64,000 nucleotides of DNA from Cystobacter fuscus DSM 2262 (GTDB lineage Bacteria > Myxococcota > Myxococcia > Myxococcales > Myxococcaceae). Shown piece by piece: positions 8,875-16,928 of the stretch (positions are counted from its first letter, which is position 1; every line of letters begins with the position of its first letter). The position numbers and the translations under genes are program-made. The stretch lies in the NCBI RefSeq assembly GCF_000335475.2, contig NZ_ANAH02000013.1:1-64000 (forward strand). Reading direction: 5' to 3'. The notes beneath the pieces were generated by a model. That model was given only the letters and a program-made list of their open reading frames with translations, did no database searches and was not told where the DNA came from.

Positions 8875-8909
8875 CCACCCACCTCGTCACACCCTGGAGA
8901 TACAGCCCC

Positions 8910-9650
8910 ATGAACATGTCTATCCTGTGCAGGATGGGCGCCGCGGTCCTCCTCATGAGCCTGGTCGGATGCGCTCCCGCGCGCATGTCGCTCAAGCCCT
9001 CGTTCTGGAAGGAGACCCAACTCAAGGTCGGTGTCGCGACCCTTCCGCCCCAGAAGTTCGCGGCCTACCGCGCCGGCAGCCAGGGACTGATGGACATGGC
9101 CATCAACTCCGCCATGGCCGGTAGCCTGGAGGCGCATCTCCAGAGCATGGATGCCAGCAAGTTCGCGGCCGTGGCCGACCAGTATGTGGAGAGGCTCACC
9201 GAGCGAGGCCTCAACGCCCGGAAGCTCGACAAGCCGGTGAATCCCAACCTGTTGCAGTCCTTCAGCGCGCCGGGGTCCGGTGAGTTCGCGGAGAAGGACA
9301 TGCGGCCGCTGGCCGAGAAGGAGGACATCGACATGCTCATCCTGCTCTCGCTCCAGCAGTGTGGGACCATCCGGAAGTACTACGGCTTCATCCCCCTGGG
9401 GGCCCCGGAGGCCGTCTGCGTGAGCAAGGGGGAGATGATCAACCTGAAGACGAACGAGATCGCGTGGCGTGCCTACCCGGAGATGAGCGAGGCCATGCTG
9501 CCGGTCGAGGGCGAGTGGGATCAGGCCCCGGACTACCGGAACGTCACGCGGGCCGTTGACCGGGCCATGAGCCAGGCCCAGCTCTTCCTGCTCAAGGAGT
9601 TCTTCGGCTCGGCCCGGGGCGGGACCGCCGTCAGCCAGTCTCGGCGGTAG
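8910..9650 (+). CDS. Lipoprotein, unknown function
   Basis: A 246-residue lipoprotein: MNMSILCRMGAAVLLMSLVGC gives a clear lipobox (SLVGC). The mature part is predicted alpha/beta with KVGVATLPPQKF, a helix-rich middle, and a conserved-looking KGEMINLKTNEIAWRAYPEM segment, which recalls outer-membrane lipoproteins that build oligomeric assemblies, but I cannot name a family. ATG 8910 is chosen because the signal peptide starts there; there is only a weak GGAGA upstream. The stop codon lies inside a 124-bp segment repeated perfectly at 16718-16841, and the second copy is preceded by a decayed piece of this same gene (16650-16727). So either this locus was duplicated and then invaded, or its 3' end has been converted. 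Confidence 0.75.
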   Translation: MNMSILCRMGAAVLLMSLVGCAPARMSLKPSFWKETQLKVGVATLPPQKFAAYRAGSQGLMDMAINSAMAGSLEAHLQSMDASKFAAVADQYVERLTERGLNARKLDKPVNPNLLQSFSAPGSGEFAEKDMRPLAEKEDIDMLILLSLQQCGTIRKYYGFIPLGAPEAVCVSKGEMINLKTNEIAWRAYPEMSEAMLPVEGEWDQAPDYRNVTRAVDRAMSQAQLFLLKEFFGSARGGTAVSQSRR

Positions 9651-9764
9651 TGTGTGAAGCCGCGGTGCGCTCGCGAGAGCACGAGGGGGGGAGCTCTGGA
9701 GTTGCCGCGGCTGAAATGGACCCGGACGAGCAATTCGTGGCTCGTCCGGGTCCAGGGTTTTTGT
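9641..9764. repeat. 124-bp perfect direct repeat, left copy
   Basis: Bases 9641-9764 are identical to 16718-16841, checked base by base including a run of seven G. The repeat covers the last codons of the lipoprotein gene, about 65 bases of spacer and an intrinsic terminator. Everything between the copies is mobile-element or foreign DNA. Confidence 0.9.
9718..9764 (+). terminator. Intrinsic terminator of the lipoprotein gene
   Basis: GGACCCGGACGAGC, an eight-base loop and GCTCGTCCGGGTCC form a perfect 14-bp stem. It is followed by AGGGTTTTTGT, a short U-run. It should end transcription from the 8317-9650 gene pair. Confidence 0.85.
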
Positions 9765-10199
9765 CCGGATTGGAGCCAGCGCACGCGAACCTGCGCACCG
9801 CGCCCCCTGCCTCCGTCTACTCTGCCCCGAGTGCTTGGCGTGGATGACTGGGCCTGGCGCAAAGGACGCACCTACGGCTCCCTCCTGGTTGATTTGGAGA
9901 CTCACCGCGTCGTCGACTTGTTTCCCGACCGGTCCGCGCCCACTCTGACTTCCTGGCTCCGTCGTCATCCTGGCGTTGACGTGGTGATGAGAGACCGCTC
10001 GACAGAGTATACGCGCGCAGTGGCGGAGGGGGTGCCCCATGCCCAACAAGTCGCGGACCGCTGGCACTTGCTGCTCAATGGGAGGCAGATGGTGGAACGC
10101 TGGTTGGCCGGGGCGCATGCTCGTCTACGTGCATTGCCGCCAGTCGCGGGGTCCACGACCGCGCCAGGCGCCGTCACGCCAGTTTTCCGCGCTCTCTAA
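9765..10199 (+). pseudogene. ISL3-family transposase fragment
   Basis: Translation from about 9822 gives RVLGVDDWAWRKGRTYGSLL, then VDLETHRVVDLFPDRSAPTL and MRDRSTEYTRAVAEGVPHAQ, QVADRWHLLLN. This is the central DDE region of ISL3 transposases, including the GVDDWAWRKG block. The N-terminal DNA-binding part and the C-terminal catalytic part are both missing: on the left the frame simply runs out of the repeat and terminator with no start, and on the right it ends at a TAA formed at the edge of the IS701-type element (CTAA at 10196-10199). It cannot be functional. It shows that at least two insertions occurred here, with the IS701-type element probably the later one. Confidence 0.85.
10196..10199. 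repeat. Candidate target-site copy (left), CTAA
   Basis: Four bases outside the left inverted repeat. IS701-family elements favour YTAR targets; the right-hand counterpart is CTAG at 11888-11891, so the two match the preference but not each other. Confidence 0.5.
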
Positions 10200-11887
10200 T
10201 ACTACAGTTGGGCTTTCTGGAGCGGACAGAGAACGACCCGTCAGCCCTGACCTGACTGCCGCTGCGATGACCTCCCTTCCGCCCTCGTTCGTGGGCCGCT
10301 GCGGCCTCCCTTCAGTCTCGAGGTAACGCAGCCCCAGGGCAAAGCAACTGCGGAAGTGGGGTGAAGGGCCCCACCTGTCTGGTGGGGAGCCAGGAGAGGA
10401 AGCGAAACGCGGGAGAGGGTGACGCCAGAAGTGGCGTGGTTACAACCCATGGGAGAAGTCACTTTCCCCTGGGGGCCGCCATGTCGAGCAGCGCGAGCGT
10501 CTTGAGCAACAAGGAAGAAACAGTTCTCGTCGGGAAATGGGAAGAAGAGTGGCGTCGTGTGCGGGAGTGGGTCCAGCCTCACTTCGCGCGTCCGGAGACA
10601 CGCGCCACGGCGGAGGCCCTGCTGCAAGGGCTGCTGGCACGAGTGGAGCGCAAGAACTCCTGGGGCCTGAGTGAGGAGGCGGGCCGGCAGACGCCCTACG
10701 CCTTTCAACATCTGCTCAATGGAGCGCAGTGGGACGAAGAGGCCCTGCGGGACGACGTGTTGACGTATGCCCGGCGGCGACTGGGCGAGGGGGGAGTATT
10801 GGCCGTGGATGAGACGGGCTTCTTGAAGAAGGGGGACAAGTCCGCGGGAGTGGCGCGGCAGTACAGCGGCACGGTGGGCCGGGTGGAGAATTGCCAGGTA
10901 GGTGTCTTCCTGGCCTACGTCACCGACCAGGGGCACACCCTGGTGGACCGCGAGCTTATGTGCCTGAGCACTGGTTCGAGGAGCCGGAGCGCTGTCGCCA
11001 GGCGGGAATCCCCCCGGAGGTGGGATTCCAAACCAAGCCAGACCTGGCGCGAGTCATGCTTGAGCGGGCGTTGGGCGCGGGGCTCCGTCCGGCGTGGGTA
11101 GTGGGAGATGAAGTGTATGGCCGGGATGGAGAGTTGCGACGCTTTCTGGAGAGCCAGTCGCAGCGGTATGTGCTGGCGGTGGCCTCCAATACCTACGCCT
11201 GGCGCGGAGAGGCCCACGTGCGCGCGGGCGAGGTGCTGGAGGAAGTGAAGAGGCCAGAATGGACGAGGATGTCGGCGGGAGCGGGAGCCAAAGGACCGAG
11301 GTTGTATGAGTGGGCGCGTGTCCAGCTCAATTCGCCAGCGAGGGGACAGGCGAGATGGTTTCTGTTTCGCAGAAGCCTGACGGAGGAGACGGAGGTAGCG
11401 CACTACCTGGTGCATGCACCAGCCACGACGTCGCTGGAGGCCATGGTGGAAGCGGCGGGAAAGCGCTGGCCGATAGAGGAATGCTTCGAGTCGGCGAAGG
11501 GAGAGATAGGACTGGACGACTATGAAGTGAGGAAGTGGCGAGGGTGGTATCGCCACATGACGCTGTGCATGGTCGCACATGCATTCCTGGCCGCCGCGCG
11601 AGCGGAGGCCAATGCGCTCGAGGAGGAGAAACAAGGCCCAAAACGCCTGGGCCCGCCGCACCGGAGAAGTCGCAGGGGAGCGTTTCGACGGCGGCGAGGC
11701 CTCTTCTCATCCGCTTCAGCCTTCAGGAAGTGAGACGACTGTTGTGGAAACTCGCTCGGTGGGTGGTGCAACCCGCGGTGGACTTCGTCCTGTGGTGGAG
11801 CCGCTGGCGGCGCCACCATCAGGCCGTTGCCAAACTCTGCCATTACCGCCGCAGGGCCCCCAGAACCAACAACGTCCAACTGTAGTA
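10200..11887 (+). mobile_element. IS701-family insertion sequence, degenerate
   Basis: A 1688-bp element bounded by perfect 12-bp inverted repeats TACTACAGTTGG (10200-10211) and its complement (11876-11887). It contains one broken transposase gene (10481-11885). About 280 bases lie between the left end and the transposase start, with no gene I can recognise in them. YTAR tetranucleotides flank the element but differ (CTAA left, CTAG right). With two frameshifts the element cannot move on its own; it could still be mobilised by a related transposase because both ends look intact. Confidence 0.8.
10481..11885 (+). pseudogene. IS701-family transposase, two frameshifts
   Basis: ATG 10481 starts a typical IS701 transposase (WVQPHFARPETRATAEALLQ, VLAVDETGFLKKGDKSAGVARQ, YSGTVGRVENCQVGVFLAY). 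After DREL the frame is lost at about 10956: GAGCTTATGTG looks like GAGCTTTATGTG with one T missing. Homology continues one frame over (YVPEHWFEEPERCRQAGIP, VVGDEVYGRDGELRRFLE, KRWPIEECFESAKGEIGLDD, YEVRKWRGWYRHMTLCMVAH). It switches again between about 11640 and 11700 to a third frame with the family's C-terminus (LQEVRRLLWKLARWV, WSRWRRHHQAVAKLCHYRRR) and stops at 11885. The DDE residues are present but split across frames, so no active enzyme is made unless the sequence contains errors. Confidence 0.88.
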
Positions 11888-11891
11888 CTAG
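11888..11891. repeat. Candidate target-site copy (right), CTAG
   Basis: Four bases outside the right inverted repeat of the IS701-type element, a YTAR sequence that differs in its last base from the left CTAA. Confidence 0.4.
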
Positions 11892-12021
11892 AGAAGAGAT
11901 GCTTCTGGTGTTGAGTTTTCAACGTTTACTGCAAGGATGCGCACGCCGCCAACCGCTCTACTGTAGGGTTTTGTCCTTTGCGCTCTCGGGGTGAGAGCTT
12001 TGCCGCAAGGAGAACGGACGC

Positions 12022-13512
12022 GTGCGTTATCTACCTTTGGCCATTGCAGTCAGCATGGTCCCTTGGGTCTCTCAGGCTTGCACTCTAAAATTCACCTCTC
12101 CAGGTGATGGTGCAACGGTCAGAAGTGCGGCAATTACTGTCTATGGTGTTGGCGGTGCCGATGCCACTGAAGGTGACTTCGGAACAGTCACTGCCACTCT
12201 GAATGGGGCATCTTTTTTCAACTACTCCGGATCATTTACCGCCGCCGTATCATTCCTTCAGAGTCGAGGGGTAGGGGTGACGCTTCGCCCCGGGCAGAAC
12301 TTCCTGTTTGTGAGCGGAAGCGTAGGCGGCTGCTCTGCCACCGATACGATGACCATCACTTATGATCCCGAGGTGACCCAAGCCAAGAACAAAGGGGCGC
12401 CTCCTCCGGAGTCATGCCATGGCAATCCAATCAACACGGCGATCGGGAACAAATACCAAATTGAAAGCGACTACCAGAGCACTACGTCCCCGGGGCTGAG
12501 GTTTGAGCGCAGCTACAACAGTTTTGATGGGTTCTGGAGACACAACTATTCGGCCAGGCTGGTGCTTGCCGCTAGCTCCATACGGCTCATCCACGCAGAT
12601 GGACGTGAAGTGGAATTTGCTCGCGCCGGTAGCACCGCCATCCCCGCGGTCGATGAGCTTGGCAGCTTGACTGAAAGCTCAGGCACTTGGACTTATAAGT
12701 CCCCTGATCAAGAGACTCTTCAGTTTGACTCTCAAGGGCGAATTATTTCGCTCCAGAACTTCGCGGGGCGAAGCCTGACATTCACCTATGCCGACCGGAC
12801 TGTCACGGTCGCCAGTGATACGGAGCAGGCCCTCTCGTTCACTCAGGACGATAGATATCAACCGCTTACCCTTTCTGCTCCCGGTGTATCGGTTCAGTAC
12901 AATTATGATGTGCAGAAAAGACTGATCTCACTATCAAAGTCCTATGGTTCAACAATCGTGAGCCGGAGCTTTCTGTACGAGAACATGACCTACCCGCGCT
13001 TCCTGACCGGCATCGTCGACGAGAAGGGGGTTCGCTTTGCATCATGGAGTTACGACAGTGCAGGCAGGGCTACTTCAAGCTCTCATGGTGACGGGGTTGA
13101 GAACATCACCGTTGACTACAACGCTGATGGCTCTTCCACGGTCACCAATGAGTTCGGCAAGAAGACGACCTATCGCTATCAAGTGATCCAGGGCGTCAAG
13201 AAAGTCGTGGCGATTGAAGGTGAGCCTTCGGCGAACTGCCCTGCAAGCAACTCGACCTATACCTATAACACCCGAGGCTTGTTGGTCAGCAAAACCAATA
13301 ACAAGGGCCACGTCACCACCTACAACTACAATGAGCGAGGCCTCGAGATATCGCGTATCGACGCCTTCGGCACGCCGCAGGCACGGACGATCACTACCAC
13401 TTGGCACCCTACCTTGTTCCTGCCAGCAACGATTGCCGAGCCCAACAGAACCACCACCTACACCTACGACGACAAAGGACGCCCACTCAGCCAGAGCGTA
13501 AGCCAGCGCTGA
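12022..13512 (+). CDS. Secreted RHS/YD-repeat protein, N-terminal half (DUF6531-like)
   Basis: A 496-residue protein starting at GTG 12022 with AAGGAG nine bases upstream. It has a Sec signal peptide (MRYLPLAIAVSMVPWVSQAC), an Ig-like segment (FTSPGDGATVRSAAITVYGV), then the RHS entry module (CHGNPINTAIGNKYQIESDY, PGLRFERSYNSFDGFWRHNY) and YD repeats (TYNTRGLLVSKTNNKGH, TTYNYNERGLEISRIDAFG). It ends abruptly at YTYDDKGRPLSQSVSQR. In intact RHS proteins the beta-shell continues from here to a DPxGL cleavage site and a toxin tip; here that part is encoded by a second gene 19 bases downstream. Base composition and codon use (many AAT, TAT, AGC, TTG) are clearly less G+C-rich than the neighbours, so lateral transfer is likely, with style close to gammaproteobacterial RHS proteins. 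Confidence 0.85.
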   Translation: MRYLPLAIAVSMVPWVSQACTLKFTSPGDGATVRSAAITVYGVGGADATEGDFGTVTATLNGASFFNYSGSFTAAVSFLQSRGVGVTLRPGQNFLFVSGSVGGCSATDTMTITYDPEVTQAKNKGAPPPESCHGNPINTAIGNKYQIESDYQSTTSPGLRFERSYNSFDGFWRHNYSARLVLAASSIRLIHADGREVEFARAGSTAIPAVDELGSLTESSGTWTYKSPDQETLQFDSQGRIISLQNFAGRSLTFTYADRTVTVASDTEQALSFTQDDRYQPLTLSAPGVSVQYNYDVQKRLISLSKSYGSTIVSRSFLYENMTYPRFLTGIVDEKGVRFASWSYDSAGRATSSSHGDGVENITVDYNADGSSTVTNEFGKKTTYRYQVIQGVKKVVAIEGEPSANCPASNSTYTYNTRGLLVSKTNNKGHVTTYNYNERGLEISRIDAFGTPQARTITTTWHPTLFLPATIAEPNRTTTYTYDDKGRPLSQSVSQR

Positions 13513-13531
13513 GCTGCAAAAGGACTTGAAC

Positions 13532-16309
13532 ATGGACTTTAGGAACTACCGTCTGAGCGTGCTTGCGCTCGCCCTGGCCGGCACCCTCAGTGCTACCAGC
13601 CTGCAGGCTGCGCCACGCAACTGGAGCTACACCTACACTGCCACCGGGCAGATCAAGACCGCGGATGGCCCGCGCACGGATGTGCAGGACATCACCCGTT
13701 ACGCCTACGACGCCCAGGGCCACCTGACCACCGTCACCAACGCCCTTGGCCACGTGACCCAGCTGTCGAACTTCGACACCTACGGCAACCCGCTGACCAT
13801 CGTCGACCCTAATGGGGTGACCAGCACGCTCACCTATACCCCGCAGGGCTGGCTGGCCTCGGTCGGCGTTGGTGGCAGCACCACCAGCTTTGAGTACGAC
13901 GCCATCGGCCAGACCACGAAGGTCACCCGCGGCGATGGCAGCTGGCTGGCCTACACCTGGGACGATGCCCGGCGCCTGACCAAGGTCACCAACAACCTCG
14001 GCGAGCAGGTGGAGTTCGACCTCGATGCCATGGGCAACCGCACCGCCCAGCGCATCAAGGACGCCTCCAACAACCTCACTCAGCAGCAACAGTGGGTGTA
14101 CGACGAGCTCGGCCGCCTGTTGCGCTCGGTCGGGGCTGGCGGGCAGACCCACAGCCAGCAGTACGACCTCAACGACAACCCCACAACCAACACCAACCCG
14201 CGCCAGTTCAGCCACACCCAGGCTTATGACGCGCTGGATCGCCTCGTATCCAGCACCGACCCGCTCAACGGGGTCACTGCGCTGGGTTACGACGCCCAGG
14301 ACAACCTGCGCCAAGTCGTCGACCCGCGCGGCGTCACTACCCGCTATGAGTACGACGGCCTCGGCAACCTTACCAAGTTGATCAGCCCCGACACCGGCAC
14401 CACCACCTACCTGCACGATGCTGCCGGCAACGTGATCCAGAAGACTGATGCCCGCGGCGTGGTCACCACCTACAGCTACGACGCCCTCAACCGAATCACC
14501 AGCCGCCGGTACCCGGCCACGCCCACGCTCAACGTCCAGTACCACTACGACATGACTGCTGATGGCAACAAGGGCATCGGTCGGCTGACCGCCGTGAAGG
14601 ACGCCAGCGGCGTGTTCGGCTACAAGTACGACGAGCGCGGCAACTTGGTGAAGCAGATCCGCTCGGTGAAGGTGCTGGGGGCGGACCAGTATGACACGCT
14701 CGGCTACGTCTATGACGCGGCCAACCGTCTGACCCGCATCGACTACCCGGCCGGCTTCAGAATCCACTACAACCGCAACGCCGCCGGCCAGGTGAACCGA
14801 GTCGGTTTCGCCGTCGGCAACGCCGCGCCCACCGCCCTGGTCAGCAACATCAGCTACGCACCTTTCGGACCGCTGAAGAGTCTGACCTGGAACAACGGCG
14901 TCGCCCTGACTCGTACCTATGACCAGAACTACCAGTTCACCGCCCAGCAGGTCGGTAACTGGCAGAGCACCTACGCCCACGACGCCAACGGCAACATCAC
15001 TGGGTACAGCCACAGCCTCTTCGGCAGCCTCGACTATCAGTACGACCCCCTCGATCGCCTGACTCAGGAAAAGGACGCCGGCAGCAAGAATGCCTACGCC
15101 TACGACGCCACCGGCAACCGCACCTCGCGCACCACCTACAGCATCACCGATGGCACCGAGACCCAGACCGCCAAGCAGACGCTGCAGTACGCCGCCGACA
15201 GCAACCGCCTCAGCCAGCGCAGTACCAGCTACGCGGTGGAAGTAGATGCCGCCGGTAACTACATCCGCTATAGCCAGAGCCGACGTCACACCTACGATGA
15301 TCAAGGTCGACTGTCCAGCGTGCTGAATTCTGCTGGTGAAACGATGGTCTCCTACGTTTATAACGCGTTCGGTCAAAGGGTTTTGAAGGATGTGCAGCAA
15401 GGCAGTACGCACTACCCCTACGCCTACTTCTACGGCCCGGATGGCCAAGTCTTGGGCGAGGTGAAGTACAGCAACACTGGCAAGAAAACCACGGCCAGCT
15501 ATTACGTGTGGCTCGACAACCTGCCTATCGCGCAGATCGATCTGAGCTACGACAACACGGGCAGCACTGTCACCAACACCACCCTGACTTACCTGCACAG
15601 CGACCACCTCAACACCCCGCGCTTGGCCACCGACCAAGGCGGCAACTTGGTATGGAGTTGGCAGAGCGATGCTTTTGGTGTGGGGCAGCCTAACAACCAC
15701 GGCACCAACATCGATGTGATCCTGCGCTTCCCTGGCCAGATAGCCGACGCCCATAGCGCCCTCTACTACAACTACTTCAGGGACTACGATCCGGAGACAG
15801 GACGGTATGTAGAAAGTGACCCGCTCGGGCTTGAAGCGGGTCTCAATACCTATGGATATGCTCTGGGGAGTCCATTGATCTATGTCGATCCCTACGGGCT
15901 CGACATCACCAATCCTGCAGATTGGCCGCAACTACCGTCAGGTTTCGCTGAGTGCGTAGAAGAGCGTCGCTGGGATTGGGGGCAATTGGGGCCACAAGGA
16001 GCTAATGAGAAGACAGTGGTCGGACATGCCGGCACTGCAGGAAACCTTGCCAATAGTGCAGGTAATGCGGCTGCTGGAGCGACCGGGTCAGGTATTAGCT
16101 CGGCTTCCCATCAAACGTCATGGCAACACCGTGTTGGCTCCAATATTGGACAGGCAGCGCAGAAAGCCGAGAATGGCCGCCGGTTCGGACCGACCCAGGC
16201 TCGTATCAGTGGATACGGAAAAGCGGCTGGACGCTTGGCCATCCTTCCTACTATCTGGGAAGGGTATTGGGACATAGGCTCCATGGTTTATTGCGCGTGC
16301 TCGCGTTGA
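13532..16309 (+). CDS. Secreted RHS-repeat protein, C-terminal half with variable tip
   Basis: A 925-residue protein. ATG 13532 follows AAAAGGA by eight bases and begins its own signal peptide (MDFRNYRLSVLALALAGTLS, cleavage near LQAA). It is almost entirely YD repeats (YDAQGHLTTVTNALGHVT, YDALNRITSRRYP, YEYDGLGNLTKL). The conserved RHS core end follows: LHSDHLNTPRLATDQGGNLV, YYNYFRDYDPETGRYVESDP, LGLEAGLNTYGYALGSPL, and the cleavage motif DPYGL at 786-790. The last 135 residues are a variable tip of unknown type, with Gly/Ala/Ser-rich spacer and a moderately hydrophobic end (LAILPTIWEGYWDIGSMVYC). I recognise no nuclease or deaminase motif. RHS proteins encapsulate and deliver such tips as toxins. 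A downstream candidate immunity gene is interrupted. Confidence 0.87.
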   Translation: MDFRNYRLSVLALALAGTLSATSLQAAPRNWSYTYTATGQIKTADGPRTDVQDITRYAYDAQGHLTTVTNALGHVTQLSNFDTYGNPLTIVDPNGVTSTLTYTPQGWLASVGVGGSTTSFEYDAIGQTTKVTRGDGSWLAYTWDDARRLTKVTNNLGEQVEFDLDAMGNRTAQRIKDASNNLTQQQQWVYDELGRLLRSVGAGGQTHSQQYDLNDNPTTNTNPRQFSHTQAYDALDRLVSSTDPLNGVTALGYDAQDNLRQVVDPRGVTTRYEYDGLGNLTKLISPDTGTTTYLHDAAGNVIQKTDARGVVTTYSYDALNRITSRRYPATPTLNVQYHYDMTADGNKGIGRLTAVKDASGVFGYKYDERGNLVKQIRSVKVLGADQYDTLGYVYDAANRLTRIDYPAGFRIHYNRNAAGQVNRVGFAVGNAAPTALVSNISYAPFGPLKSLTWNNGVALTRTYDQNYQFTAQQVGNWQSTYAHDANGNITGYSHSLFGSLDYQYDPLDRLTQEKDAGSKNAYAYDATGNRTSRTTYSITDGTETQTAKQTLQYAADSNRLSQRSTSYAVEVDAAGNYIRYSQSRRHTYDDQGRLSSVLNSAGETMVSYVYNAFGQRVLKDVQQGSTHYPYAYFYGPDGQVLGEVKYSNTGKKTTASYYVWLDNLPIAQIDLSYDNTGSTVTNTTLTYLHSDHLNTPRLATDQGGNLVWSWQSDAFGVGQPNNHGTNIDVILRFPGQIADAHSALYYNYFRDYDPETGRYVESDPLGLEAGLNTYGYALGSPLIYVDPYGLDITNPADWPQLPSGFAECVEERRWDWGQLGPQGANEKTVVGHAGTAGNLANSAGNAAAGATGSGISSASHQTSWQHRVGSNIGQAAQKAENGRRFGPTQARISGYGKAAGRLAILPTIWEGYWDIGSMVYCACSR

Positions 16310-16326
16310 TGGTGAGGAGTTGGGGA

Positions 16327-16458
16327 ATGGAAGCACTTGTTTTCTTGCTTGTTGTCGTTCTAGCGATCTGTGGATAGCTATACGGACAACGTAAGGCGAA
16401 GCAGGAGGTCAACGAGCGCTGTAACCGTTCACCGACTCAGGCCGCGTTGGAGAGCTGA
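16327..16458 (+). pseudogene. Amber-interrupted candidate RHS immunity gene
   Basis: Seventeen bases after the RHS stop, ATG 16327 (preceded by GAGGAGTTGGGGA) begins MEALVFLLVVVLAICG and stops at TAG 16375-16377. Reading through the TAG the same frame continues LYGQRKAKQEVNERCNR to TGA at 16456-16458. A hydrophobic N-terminus followed by a charged tail is what a small membrane immunity protein would look like, and the position matches where RHS immunity genes lie. TGG (Trp) to TAG is a one-base change. Function is inference; the frame may already have been shortened at its 3' end by the next element. Confidence 0.4.
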
Positions 16459-16643
16459 ACCGACGCCTGAGCGGGCAGCAGCGAGGGGGTTGAAAGGCCA
16501 CGTCGATGTGCTTGGAGGGTGTGGGTCAGGAAGTCCAACACGCCACGCCGTTGCAGCTTGAGCGTGGTGACGGTGGTGAGGATACGCTCCACGAAGCGGC
16601 TGCCCTCGGGGCCTTGCGTTCCGAAGGATGTCTTCCTGTACAT
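16437..16643 (-). pseudogene. IS66-family transposase C-terminal fragment
   Basis: The minus strand encodes RKTSFGTQGPEGSRFVERIL, TTVTTLKLQRRGVLDFLTHT and LQAHRRGLSTPSLLPA. This is the extreme C-terminus of IS66 transposases (the family has WRKxSFGTQS-x-GSRFVERxLT). Nothing upstream of that remains: the next bases on the minus-strand 5' side belong to the decayed lipoprotein copy. It overlaps the end of the candidate immunity frame. It is the fourth separate remnant in this zone and marks a deletion that removed most of an IS66 element. Confidence 0.75.
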
Positions 16644-16649
16644 CTCGAG

Positions 16650-16727
16650 GCGGTGAATCCCAACCTGCTGCGGCCCTTCACCGCGCCGGGGTCCGGCAAG
16701 GGGGAGATGATCAACCTTCGGCGGTAG
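16650..16727 (+). pseudogene. Decayed copy of the 8910-9650 lipoprotein gene
   Basis: Translation gives VNPNLLRPFTAPGSG followed by KGEMINLRR and a stop. The intact gene reads VNPNLLQSFSAPGSG and, about 55 codons later, KGEMINL, and ends SRR-stop. So two short pieces of the gene are fused here after an internal deletion, with several substitutions, and they join directly to the perfect 124-bp repeat. The contrast between a diverged gene part and an identical flank is unusual. Confidence 0.75.
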
Positions 16728-16841
16728 TGTGTGAAGCCGCGGTGCGCTCGCGAGAGCACGAGGGGGGGAGCTCTGGAGTTGCCGCGGCTGAAATGGACCC
16801 GGACGAGCAATTCGTGGCTCGTCCGGGTCCAGGGTTTTTGT
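16718..16841. repeat. 124-bp perfect direct repeat, right copy
   Basis: Identical to 9641-9764 over its full length, including the stop codon, the G7 run and the terminator. After it the sequence passes into host DNA leading to the PhoX-like gene. Confidence 0.9.
16795..16841 (+). terminator. Intrinsic terminator (second copy)
   Basis: The same 14-bp perfect stem, eight-base loop and TTTTTG tail as at 9718-9764. Here it would block rightward transcription leaving the RHS/IS zone. Confidence 0.8.
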
Positions 16842-16928
16842 GCGGTATTTCCAAGGAACCCTGCGCCGAGGAGTCGGGCCCCGCGCCCCGGTGCCGCCCG
16901 AGGGCCGCGCACCGGGGCAGGAGGGCTG

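Noticed and set aside
13487-15931. An 814-codon minus-strand open frame opposite the RHS gene
   Set aside because: Its valine/glycine repeats are the antisense of YD repeats, not a real repetitive protein.
16880-16921. GCCCCGGTGC...GCACCGGGGC hairpin as an intrinsic terminator of the PhoX-like gene
   Set aside because: No U-run follows on the minus strand, so only a hairpin can be claimed.
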